Below are positions 48,134-59,887 of a DNA stretch of 64,000 nucleotides, one piece after another. This stretch comes from Globodera rostochiensis (lineage: Eukaryota > Nematoda > Chromadorea > Rhabditida > Heteroderidae), in assembly GCA_018350325.1 (NCBI GenBank), contig JAEVLN010000009.1, forward strand, positions 951,388 to 1,015,387, given 5' to 3'. Numbering within the stretch: the first letter of the stretch is position 1; each line of letters opens with the position of its first letter. A program made the position numbers and the translations under genes. Below the pieces are notes generated by a model, which was not told the origin of the DNA, ran no database searches, and saw nothing but the letters and a program-made list of their open reading frames with translations.

Positions 48134-51100
48134 CTAATCAATTTCTTCAATCTCCGTTTTCTCAACGTATTTTGAGACCAACACAACCGGCTGATAGCTG
48201 CCTTGCAAATAATCGTCCTTTATTTTTTGGTCAAATTCTTCAGAAAGATTCGTATTTAAAACATTTTTTAAGCGATTTGTCTCTTCAGATGAAAAAAGAT
48301 TATTTTGAATTTTGTTTTTTAATTCAATCCCAACCAGCCAGGCTTTGTGTAGGGACCTAGAAAAATGAGTAAATTTTAACCAATAAAATTTAATATTATT
48401 TTCTACACATATTTTATTTTTGGGAATTTTGTTCCATATGTGTGTCTTTTAATTTCACTTTATTCAATATTTATTTATTTTTTTAGTTTAATTTTACCTA
48501 AATTCGGGTTCAGAAAGTTCTAAAATTGAATTTGGACAATCGAATTTTCCGTCGATTTCTGTCCTCAAATGGCTGAAGCTGACTTCATTTGTCATATTGT
48601 CAAAATGCAGCAATTGCAACCGAATTCGTCTTTCGACATAGCCACAGAAATTCTCCAAATGAATGGAACTGCCGACAATGCAACAAATCGCGACATAATG
48701 TTCGTACTAAATTATCAAAAAATAAATTATTAAAAATCTTTTTTTTTTTTGCCTTTTTTGTGAATTTCTTAATTGGAAATAATTGGGTCCAATTTTCCGT
48801 TGAACTTTGAATTTGTCTGACTTTAAACAGAGCTGAAAATTTGTGGATTAAATTATATTTTTAAGGATTAATTATCAAAACCTTCTTGCATCGATTTTTG
48901 AATTATGTTGAAGGTCGATTTGTTCACGTTGTACATACCATTTTGCTCCAAACAGCCTGCAAATTTAATTATTTTTTGAGTCTCTAATTAATTTTCTCCA
49001 TTAAACAAATATTAGCAAAATAATATTGAGTAATGAGTTTGGATTAAATCATTCTTTAAAAATTAACATTCTTATTGTATAATGATGAGATTCACTATTT
49101 ATTCAATTTTAATCCTCTACCTGGCGTTATAATGGGCATTAGAAGCGAAGCCTTCTTTTTGTCTTCTTCGTCTTTCGGAGTCCATGAAAATTTTTTGAAT
49201 TCATTCGGCACATATTCAGCCAATCGGACAGGAATTGGCCAATTCCTATTTATTTTTGTATTAATTTTTGCAAATTTTATTTACCATGAAGCAAAAGTGA
49301 GAAAGAATTTGTCCAATAAGAATGGCACCGAAGCATTTGGGTAAAACAAAATCAGTTTGGTGGCCATTACTGCCAGGGAAATTCCATTAAAAAAGCCAAA
49401 GATTGGGTTGTAAATATAATTACCTAAAAATTGTTGAATTTAAACAATAATTAAAATGTCACATACTTGTTGCCCAAAATTTCAAAATTATAAGAAACTT
49501 TCTGAAGTATTGAATCTTTTTTTTCCCCATTTGTGTCAATATGTAATCATTTGTTAGGTGTCCTGAAAAATAGTTAATTCTTATTTGTTGGAAAAGTTGT
49601 TCAGTTTTTATTTTTTATTTTATTTCTTAATGAAAAGATTATAATTCAAAAGTTTAGAAGCAAATCTTTTGAAACCTTTTTGCCTTATAATTAAATAACA
49701 TTTTTCTGATAAAAAAATTGAAAATTTTAAATAGATCTTTTAATCAACTTATTTAGCTTCATTTTTATATTTATTGCCGCTTATTCCAACATTTTTTATT
49801 GAAAAAAATTACCAGCCAGTGATTTGATCATTTTTTCGTCCGGTTTTGATTGAATGGCCAATTTTCTGATTATTGCCATAACATCGCTTCTCGTCATCGG
49901 CTCCTCCGGAAGAGCATCGATTGACGGAATGGAAACGAACAGAACATCGAATTCAATTCCGTAAAATTTCAATTTGATCAGCGGAATGTACGCAAATGGA
50001 AGTTTCTGAAGAAATTCAACGCCGTCGTGCTGCAAATTTGTTAAATTATTGGCATAAATTTGGAGGCGGGTAATAAATTTGATGACCTGGCATAGAAGAC
50101 AATAAAGTGACCCTTTTTCGCAATTTCGCAGTGCCAAATCGCATTCAAAAGTGCCAAAGAATTTGGACATTTCCTGCAATTTCGTTGTTTTTTCTGGCAC
50201 TATGCAAATGACGTCAACGTCCGAATGTGATGTATTGGCACCCAACATAAAGGAGCCGGTCTCCAACAGTCTGGCATCTCGTGACTAAATTTTTAAATAT
50301 TTATTAATTCTTTAAAAAATAAAGATACCCATTTCGAAACAATTGTTTTTAACTCGTTTAATGCTTTGTCTGATTCCTCTGTCTTCACGTAATTATTTTC
50401 AATGAGAATTTGATTCAACTAAAATATATTTGTTGAAATTACCAAAATATATTTTCTTAATTAATCGAATTTAAGAATATTTATCCGGTCGGGAAAGAAT
50501 GAAGGACAGAAAAGATGCCCGATCACCCCGACGTGAAACAGAATGGGGGGGGGGGGGCAAGGCAATGATCGAAGAAGTTCAAAAGCCGAGGACGGTCTTC
50601 CCCGGGGGTATAAGGGAATTCACTGATCAACTCCCGCGGCTCTATTGGAGGCGGCGCGGTGTAGCGCTCTCTTCGGCCTGGTCACCCGAGGACGCTGATT
50701 TAATCCACCCGCCCAATCATTAAAGAAGCTAATGGGGGATAGCAATGATCAAAGGGCCCGACCGTTTTTAATATATTTTACTTTTTTTACTTGATTTCCG
50801 TCTTCATTTTGATCATAAAATAATTGCTGATTGAATTGAGGGAATATAAATGAATGTGTGTGGACGGTTTCTTCAGTTTCAAAATTAGACAAATTGCTAT
50901 TTAATAATAAATAATTTCTGTGTTCGATTGTCGAAAACCGGTCTAAAAATATCAAAATTTATGAATTTCATTTTTTATTAATATTTTTGATAACATTTTT
51001 TAACAGAACCAATTCGTTGCTGCTCCAGCATTTTCTGCCATCCTTCCAAATGATTTTGGAATTGATTTAGCAAATTTGAATTTGTCTTTTTCTTATTTTC

Positions 51101-54100
51101 CATTCGAAACAATAAAATCAATAAATTTATTCGCTTCTCATCGTCCAATTTGGCCCAAATATCGGAACTTTTCCCAATTCCAGATGTAATTGCATTGGCC
51201 AAATTGTTTCTGTGCATTTGAAACTTTACCTTTTTAATTTCTTTTTCTTCTTCTTTTTTATTAAATGGCCACATTTTTGTTTCATTATTTTTTTCTTCCG
51301 ACAAAAAGTAAATTTCTTTCAGCATAATTTGTAAACTTTTCTCCAAATTTTGGCGCTTATGATTGTCCAAATTTTTTTTAACGAGATTATTTTGCAAAAA
51401 TTCATTCCATTTTTGTTTAATTTGGTCCAAATGTTTGTTTTCCTTATAAAATAATTCAAAATTTTTATTTTTGAATTTTAAAATTGCCATATTCATTCCT
51501 TCAGCGGCCTTAAATCTGTTTGAAATTTCGTACAAAATAAGGCCAATGTCGAGCATTTTTAGTGACGATTTATTTTTGTCCTCTAAAAATTCTTCGTATT
51601 TCGTCATTAGAAAATCACCACTGAGAAAATCTGAAAAAACTTATTTAAAATTTAAGGAGAAAATAATCAAAAATCTTTTATCGAACAATTTTTGATCTGC
51701 TGAGAATTTAGAAATAAATTTTGTTTTTTCAGTTGCGTTAAAATTTAAAAAAATGCTGTCCCGTATAATGCCGTGTTTAAAAAGTTCCTCCCCTACTCTT
51801 TGATTACCTACCATTTATGTTGATGTTTTCCAGCGCGTTTTCTAAATCACTATCCTCATCAATGTCATCGTCATCGTCGTCGTCGTCATCATTTTGAGTT
51901 GGCGAATTTAAATCAATTTTTTCTGAAAAATTCGATGACTCCAAACTGTTGGGCCCGCCGCTATTTTCAATTCCACTGGACTTTTCGGCGTCTTCGGTTA
52001 GGTTTTGTTCTATCAGTGCCAATTCTTCGGAACTTTTTTCAATTATTTTTTGAATTTCTACAACTTTTTCGCCCTTTTTTCCCCAAAAGCTCTTCGAATT
52101 TTGCTTTTTCTTAGGCTTTTTCTTAATTTGGTTATTTATTTTTGCTGGTTTTTCTTCCTTTTCCCACTCTTCCCATTCGTTTTGTTTGTATTTTTCTTCA
52201 TAAATTTTCTTTTCTTCCGATTTCTCTTTTTGTTCTGCTAACATTACAGCGAATTGTTCATCATTTAATTTGATGAGTTGCAGCATTTTCACAGTCATTT
52301 CCAAGCCCATAAATTGTAAAAGCCATTTTTCAACATTTTCTTGTCCATTTTTGAGTTCTGAATATCAACCATAATTTATATGAATTAATGTGCAAATTAA
52401 GCAATAATTTTAATTTATTTTATTTACATTAATAATATTTAAATTCTCATTTTTGCCTTTGTTGGGTGTACCGTTTTTTAAATGATCGCGCATTGATTTG
52501 TGCTCCAATAGATCCATCAACGCATTAAAGTGCAAAGATTGAACCCATTCACTCAATTTGAAAATGTTCCCTGTTTCTTGGCATTCTTTTGGTTGTTTTG
52601 TCCTCCTTATATGAATGCTCCGCTCAGCATTTGTCCAAATCTCTTTCCATTCTTCTGACAATTTCTTAATTTTTAAATTTTGTTTTTTGCCGTCACTTTT
52701 CCGTATTTTTAAGCCCAACTTTTCCAAGTTTTTTTCGTTTCGCTTCGATTCGACGAATTCTTTCAATTTATCAAACACTTCCCGAATAATTTCAAATTCA
52801 AACTTTAAAGTTTCAATGGCGTCATCATAGAAGTCGTCATAAATGTCTTTAAAATGGGATCGTTGTTGTTTCCATATTTGTTCATAAATTTGTCTTAATC
52901 CAATCGGAAGATGTGGATTTTCTGGCGCAATTTGTCCATCCATCCAACGAACCCAAACGGCATATGACAGCGCCAAAATGTGTGCCAATGTTGTCTCTTC
53001 GTCCAAAGTTTTAAAATTGTCCAAAAAATCCATATACAAATTCAGAAGCCATTTATCGGTGAAAACTGGAAGAAATTAAATTCAAAAAATCTTTTTTATC
53101 GAAAAAAACAAAGATGGGTTACCCCGAAATTTTTTTAACTAAAATATATTATTAACGTAATTTTAAATATTTTTTAATCTTATAGTTTTTCAATGCTTTG
53201 TTTTGTGTACTTATCTAAGCTTAAAATTTGCGAGAATTATTTGGGGTTTCTTCGGTTTGAAAATTTTATAGGGTTTTAATTAAAAAACAATTATTTTTTC
53301 TGGAAGCTATTATCAGAGAAATTTGACGACCTTTTTCACCACAATTCGCGAACGCGGATTTTCTAACCACCGCCACACCCCCCCCCCGATGGACAAAGCC
53401 TAAGCCTAAATTAGGAAAAAGCCCTCAACGGAGTGGACTTCGTTACCTTCTGGATTCTGAATGTCCGTTTCACAATTTTCTAATAATTTAATTAAATTTT
53501 CTTCTTTGTCCAACAATGTCTTTATTCGAGCTCTTGCGCCTCGCGTATCTTTGATAAATGCCTTTAATTCTTCATTATTTTTGATGTTATTTTTTAGTTC
53601 CTCGGTGTGCATCAGTGCCATATTCTTATTCTGTTGCTAAATTTGGGGTTGCTTCGAAATGTAAAACTATATTTTTTTAATAAAAAAATATTATAATTTT
53701 TATGAACGAGTTTCAAAATCTATGTTATAACCTAAAATTGGTTGTATTTGGCATTTTTGTAAAAATTCTTTAAGAAAAAGCAATAAAAAGGAAAAATGCA
53801 TCCTTAACTAAAAATCCACTTCCTACATGCTAGAGACCGGCCCGGATCGGGAACCGTCAGGATTTTTCACTGGGGTCCCGAAACTGGAGTTGATGATTTT
53901 TGGGAGTGGGTCAGGCAGAATAAGCATTGGACCGCGGGATCCCAATCCCGAAAGTCGCCACTGCATTTCATATCACATATTATTTATTAAAAAGTGATTG
54001 AATTTTGTGTATTATTATTATTAAAAGCCCAAGTTTGGGTTTCTTTTTTCTCATTTGCGGTTATTATTTATATCAAAGCGCGTCATCATCCATCAATTAC

Positions 54101-57100
54101 CCGATAAACTTTGTCCTGCGCTTCATTTGTCGTACAATTGGGCGTCCACATTCTAATCGTTTCCAAATTTATTCGATCTTTGGCCGTTTTGCACAGGGAA
54201 AAAATGCTGTTCTGCAACTTTATGAATTGTACCAATAAACACATGCTTTGTCCCATCCATCCGTAAAACTGTCGTTGTGCCAACAATTTGAATGCGTAAC
54301 GCAAAGTTTGGTGAGACTTTATGTTTAAAGCATCGTACAGTTCGGCATCGACATGTTTCGACAATTTCATTTCATGCATCAAAATATGAATGTTCTGGAT
54401 AAATATTGGAATCACTGAACGACTAGTCCACATTTTGGCTTCGGAGGTGTGCGATTTGTATGTTAAAAGGTTCATGTAAAGAGTGGGTCGGGTTTTCAAC
54501 AGTATCAGACCTGTGATTTATAAATGAAATTAATATATATTCCTTCGCATGTTTCTCTGAGAATCATTAGCGCCAAACATTAAAAGCATTTTATATTTTT
54601 TCGATCGGAGGTGATCGGTTGGAATGCTTCGCGATTAAGTCAGGGGGGGGGGGCTGCGTATCGTATCGTATATTTTAGAGCCATATCGTATCGTATACAG
54701 TACCTTTTTTTTTTGAAGTTTTTACGAATGCGAGGGCCCGGCGTGCCGATAGGCGCCGTCGGGAAATAATTTGACGAAATTACAAAATATGGGTTGAAAA
54801 ACTAACCGATTTCCAGCACTTCCGGGAACTGTTCTTCAAGCATAATCAAATTGCTTGCACCGACTAATTCGGGTAATTTCTCTTTAATTGCCCCGACTTT
54901 GCTTACAATAAAGGACCTTTTGACACCATTACTGTTAATTTCATAGTCTTTTGGCCTTATTAAGACATCATCATCCAACATATTGCAAAAATAGGCGCGA
55001 AATTGTTGAGAATTTTTCAGCAAATGTCGGAATGCTATAAAATTCATTTCGCGCACTTTTAAATGATTTGAACAAAGTCTGTCCACCAGGCGTTCCACAA
55101 TTTCATCATTTTCACACCTTTGTTTTACCCATAAATGAAATTTATCGAAATTAATTGAATGCAATTCCTTCTTAATTTTTAAGTTAAGTGTCAATTTGTA
55201 AATTGGCAAATCATTAAATGATGTAAATTTATTTTATATTGGGGCTCGGATTTATATGGACTAAAAATCGCAAAGGACTTAAATATAGACAAAAAACAGC
55301 TAAAAATTGACAAAAAATAACAAATTTTGATTAAACTGGATCGTCAATCTTTATCAGTTTCTCTTTCACACTTGTAAAGGTATTATTTCACATGTTTGGC
55401 AAATTTTATAAAAATATCAAAAAATAAATTAGTGGCATTTTTGGATAAGAAAACATTTTGATTTTAAGTGTATATTTTTTGTTATGAAATTTTGGAAAAA
55501 TGCTTAAATATTGACTAAAAACTTAAAATCCGAAATATATTTATATGGATTTAAAAATCCAAGCCCCATTTATAATATATATAAAAATATTTATATATTT
55601 TAAAAATTACATCATCGATAAATCCTTCGTAGAGCATTGTTTCTTTCCTCCATTTTATCACATCACTTTGGACAAGAAGTACACGACTTGTCGTATATTC
55701 AAATGTATGGTATGCTTGGCATATTCGAATTTTTCGACGCTTAACACTCAAATTACCCTTCAAAATTCTCGCATTGTTATATTTAATACTCAAAATGACT
55801 TCGTTAGATTTAATAAAGTATTCATAATTCCATAAAAGTGTGTCCAACTCAAGCGGAAGGCATTGTTTTTCTTTTTTGCTGATTACCTCTTCAGCATCGT
55901 TTAATTTTAAATAACCAACAAAACTCGTCAGCAAATGTTCTGCAATTCGATGAAAATTAAGTTGCTCAACTCTATTTGAACAAAAAAAAAAGGTCCAAAA
56001 CATCGTTCTTATGCCCCACGGAAATGTGATCTGATTCTGATCTGATTCGCGACAGACCTGGCGCTTGGTCGGATCAGATTAGGATCAAACAATTTGAAAA
56101 TTTGAGGGTCACTGATACCAAATGAATTTTAGGAATTTTTTGCTTTTTATGGCAGAACTAAAGTAAGCATACCATTAACTTCATTATTAGCTTTGTCAAT
56201 TGAAGCTAATTCCTCGCGTGTTCTGCTTTTGTGCGGACATCCGTAAGGCTGAATTGGTACGTAGGTATCAGGGATGTCTTCAAGTGTCAAAAAAAAGAAT
56301 GCCAAAAAATGCGAAAGAATTACGGAATGCCAAAAAATGCAAAAGACAGAATTACGGAATGCCAAAAAATGCAAAAGACAGAATTACGGAATGCCAAAAA
56401 AAATATGAAAGACAGAATTACGGAATGCCAAAAAATGCGAAAGACAGAATTACGGAATGCCAAAAAATGCGAAAGACAGAATTACGGAATGCCAAAAAAT
56501 GCAAAAGACAGAATTACGGAATGCCAAAAAATGCGAAAGACAGAATTACGGAATGCCAAAAAATGCAAAAGACAGAATTACGGAATATACAAAAAAATAC
56601 GGATAACGGAATCGGAACGACCAATACGGAATTTTACGGATACGGAACACGGATACGGAACGTAAGACATCCCTGCTAGGTATGTCAATTCCTGTTTTTT
56701 AGTTTTTAAAAATAATAAAATAAAATCACTCACTTCCTCCACTCGATCGTCAATTTTTTGCACTTTATTCGATTTAATTTTATTTATTTTCTCCACTTCT
56801 TCAATAAATTTATCTTTATCCACAAACTGATCCAGTCGGTCGCTATGATGCGACAAAACTTTAAAAAGGTGTGCATTTATTTCATTTTTTAATTTTATAT
56901 GGAATTTTAAAAGTAAAATTTAAACATTGTTAAACACCAAAAAATGGTCTTTTTCTTAGGATAAAATACCTTATTCTGAATACTAATGAATTAAGGAGGC
57001 ACAAAAATTCTGATTACCTAAGTAAATTTGTTAAAATAATTTTTACTTTGATGTAATTTTAAATATTATATGACTTAAATTTACGCCCTTAAAATTAACC

Positions 57101-59887
57101 TTTATTGTATTTGTTTCGAAAATATTCCTGTTCTATTAGTGCAATCATTTCTTTGGTGTGTAATGTTTGCATCAAAGCTTTCACTTTTAAACTCTGCTCC
57201 CAGTTCTCTAAAAATATATTTTTTTTCTCATCAATTTTGTCTATTTTTTGTTTCCATTTACTCCCCAACAGTTCCTGCATATATTTTGTTGGTTCTTTGC
57301 CCACAATTTTTTTGGTAACAAATTTTTCTGTTTCTATTAAAATTTGCACGAATTTTGCATCCAAGTTAATCATTTCAACCAATTGTTCATCCTCCGCAAA
57401 AAGCGAATCGTATTCCATGTCGAAATATTTGTTAATTTTGTCCCACAAAATTTGCATATTTAAATTCACAAATATTTGTTGATGGAGCCACCGAAGAAAA
57501 ACAAATAAATCGGCCGAAATTCTGTTTTTGACTCCCAAAATTGATGAATTGTCGTATGTAATAATTGCCTTCTCATAATGTTCCCAGAGAGTTACGTTGT
57601 TTTGGAAGCCTAAACTTCGGCTTGTATAAAATCGCATAATTCAGGTCTCCACCGATTTTGCAGACGGCGGGAGAGATTAATTCCCGAACTTGACAAAAAA
57701 AACTCGTTCAAATGCGACTAATTTTAAATAATTTCCTCTAAACACCCGGATACTACCGGTCCTGGATCAGACAGACAGTCTTATACGATCCTAGGTTATA
57801 TCATTCAAAATTGCAATTTAAAAATAAACTCCAAATGGAATTATTGGGTTTAAACCCATATTTGTAAGTGGTTTTTTACTTTTTTTTGGCTTTTGACTTT
57901 GTTAGGTGTATCTCAGTTTCATATTTTTCCTAATACAAAATTTGTTCATTTTTTAAACTCTTTTCAGTGAACGTTTTGGTTTTCCGGTGGGTTTTTCTCG
58001 TTCCCGGCGTATTAAAAATGTTGTGACTACCATTTGATGGGAATATTTCTTTTAAATGTCCGCCCTCGTCCAATGCCTCAAAATACTTGATTCCAAAAAT
58101 TCCGATGAGATTAGTTTTTGCACCATTTTTTGCTAAAATATGCAAAATTTGTTCCCTTTTGTCGCTCTCCAAAAGTTCCAAAATCTCCTCCATGTACTGC
58201 TTGCCAAGCTCTTTGTTGACATAATGGCTTATCGTCTGATGCTGTTGTTCCATCGTCTCGCACTTTCTCATTTTCCAAGTCCTCAATTCTGTCTCCAATT
58301 GTTTTAGCGGTATTTTACCCTGAGTTAAATTGACAAATTTAATCATCATACAAATGTTTTTAGGGGAATGCAAATCGCTGTATGCGTCCTCCAAAATCAT
58401 TTTCATTTTTGCCTCAAAAATTCGTTGTAAATTCTCATTTTCCGAGTGCTGATTTTTGAAAAGATGCTCATTTTTGCGCAAAATTCCGATCATCATCGCC
58501 GTTGTTTTGCGTAACAACATTTTATCTTTATTCTTTACTCCAAATTTTATTGAAAGCATTTGCTGATAACTGTTCAACAATGTTGTCTGACTCATAAACT
58601 CTTAATTTTTGTTTTGTGTATTTAAAAAATTTAATTAATTAAATTCCGTAATTATCAATAAATTTTACCGATTCTCAAAATTTCAGGAAATTTCTCTTCA
58701 AGTTGCATCAATTCCACACTGCCCATCAATTTTTCGAGTCTTGGCTTTGCGTTTGCCTTTAAATTGTCGGAGTCGTTACAGAGAAAATTACGAAACAATA
58801 ACGATTTCATGATCATTCTTGCAACATTTTCAGCATGGACTATGTTCATCTCCCGATCAGATTTGATTAGAATGGCGGCGTTCTGATTATAAATTTCTGC
58901 CAAATTGCAGATTTTATCCATCCAATCGACTATCTCCCAACTATGTACCGACAAAACCTTAAATTAAAAATCAATTTATATATTAAAAACAATTAAATAT
59001 TACAACGATTACCTATGTGATTTTTGTTTTTAAATTTAGAAACCTCTAACACTTCGTAGATACGCTTTTTGTGCTTAAATTCAGCCCATGCTCTTTTGTC
59101 CGTCGTCCATTTGTCCACAACGCTAACAATTCTGGCTGAAAAATGAAAATGGTAGCACAGTGCCCGCTTTGTGCCTTCAATGCCTTTCATTTTTGCACAT
59201 TTTGCCTTAATTTTTCCATGTTCTTGTCTTAAAATTTGATCCTCCAAAATGGGCTTGGCTTTGGCTTTGATTCTTTTAAAATTGCTCAGTGGCTTGTCCA
59301 CCTGATTTTCTACTCTTTTAGTCGTGTCTAAAATTTTAAATGCCTCTTCAAGCAGTTCAGATGCCAATTGTTTAAAATGCCAATTTGCGGCGACAATTTT
59401 AAATGGTTCAAATAACTCTTGGTTATCGACCAAAGTGTTAAGTTTGTTCAACTCTTCAACGGTGCCAACTCTTATCGGAGTATTTAAATAACTTTTATAC
59501 TGATTCATTGCGTCATCTTTGGCACCTGATTAGGGGGGAACAAATATTATTTATCAGCTTTTGTAGCGTTGCTAAAAATCCCCCGGTTTTGGCCCGAACC
59601 CCGAACTTTTGATGTTTTGGAGTTTTCTCTTTTTTAAAGATTTGTTTAATTTTATTTTGTCCAATTGAAATTTTGGCAGAATATTTAGTAAGCAACCATT
59701 TAAAAGAATACGTATCAAAAGAAAATTATTAAATTTAGAAACCATTTTTTTGAAAATCAAATTCAGCCTTTTCAGTTGGTTCGTGACAATTAAACTTCTG
59801 ATCCTCGATTTGTTGTTCACTTGTGTTTTTTATAAACATTTGTGCATAAAAAGCAATAAAACGAATTATTTTAAAAGAAAAATTCAT
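48134..59887 (-). CDS. Giant gene, copy 2: signal peptide, duplicated helical units, C-terminal poly(A) polymerase
   Basis: Reads from ATG 59887 to TAG 48134 with the same exon order as copy 1. The signal-peptide exon (59887-59743, MNFSFKIIRFIAFYAQ) is conserved and is preceded by a TTTAG acceptor. Exon 2 is about 59525-59044, exon 3 58957-58669, exon 4 about 58603-58027, exon 5 about 57613-57108; the linker exon near 51.8-52.35 kb carries a run of nine Asp. The polymerase part (50424-48134) retains GSFMLGANTSHSDVDV, the third Asp, YEHYVAI, YVERRIRLQL and HKAWLVGIEL. It also keeps the GC donor AAG|GCAAAA. The exon matching the copy 1 GC donor at 18582 has a normal GT here (CGG|GTAATT). I saw no frameshift in the exons read, so this copy looks intact. 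Introns carry two extra hAT-like elements absent from copy 1. Confidence 0.7.
50478..50770. other. GC-rich conserved island in intron, arm 2
   Basis: Counterpart of 21838-22125, in the matching intron. It differs by scattered substitutions, at least one inserted base (GTTGATCAGTG against GTTGTCAGTA, read on the gene strand) and a longer poly-C run. Both arms carry it, so it predates the duplication or has been homogenised since. Confidence 0.6.
54640..54790. repeat. Intronic repeat cluster (poly-G, TATCG repeats, dispersed GC core)
   Basis: Holds a G run of about 10 near 54643, CGTATCGTAT-type short tandem words (54657-54705) and, from 54733, a copy of the dispersed GTGCCGATAGGCGCCG core with its A/T tail. 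It lies in an intron of giant-gene copy 2 and is absent from the corresponding intron of copy 1. Confidence 0.55.
55240..55568. mobile_element. Non-autonomous hAT-like element, about 330 bp
   Basis: Ends TGGGGCTCGGATTT and AAATCCAAGCCCCA form a 14-bp inverted repeat with one mismatch, one or two bases different from the ends of the 33004-33552 element. The flanks (TTTTATAT / TTTATAAT) are similar but not a clean duplication. It sits in an intron of giant-gene copy 2 with no coding capacity. Confidence 0.7.
56269..56675. mobile_element. Non-autonomous hAT-like element carrying a tandem array
   Basis: 12-bp inverted ends CAGGGATGTCTT and AAGACATCCCTG lie between GTAGGTAT and CTAGGTAT, a 7-of-8 target duplication. 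CAGGG ends and 8-bp duplications fit hAT. The interior is mostly the 32-bp array listed separately. It lies in an intron of giant-gene copy 2, 17 bases from the exon ending near 56251, and has no counterpart in copy 1. Confidence 0.8.
56298..56583. repeat. 32-bp tandem repeat, about 9 units
   Basis: Units starting AATGCCAAAAAATGC and ending ACAGAATTACGG begin at 56298, 56326, 56358, 56390, 56424, 56456, 56488, 56520 and 56552; the first is 28 bp and one is 34 bp. Variation is mainly GCAAAAG against GCGAAAG. The apparent 144-159 codon open frames across it are products of the repeat. Confidence 0.9.

Larger units (their letters stand above)
48134..59887 (-). repeat. Inverted duplication, arm 2
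   Basis: Counterpart of 13815-24460. It is about 1.1 kb longer, largely because of the inserted elements at 55240-55568 and 56269-56675 and longer intron sequence near 53.1-53.4 and 54.5-54.8 kb. The inner end of homology is near 48150. Confidence 0.9.

Noticed and set aside
53830..53965. CCGG-rich patch with TAGAGACC and GTCGCCACTG ends, suggesting another hAT element
   Set aside because: The two ends are not inverted copies of each other and no target duplication is visible; it may be a relic but is not called.
56200..56679. Lys/Asn/Cys-rich open frames of 144 and 159 codons
   Set aside because: They come from the 32-bp tandem array inside a hAT-like element and change frame with unit length.
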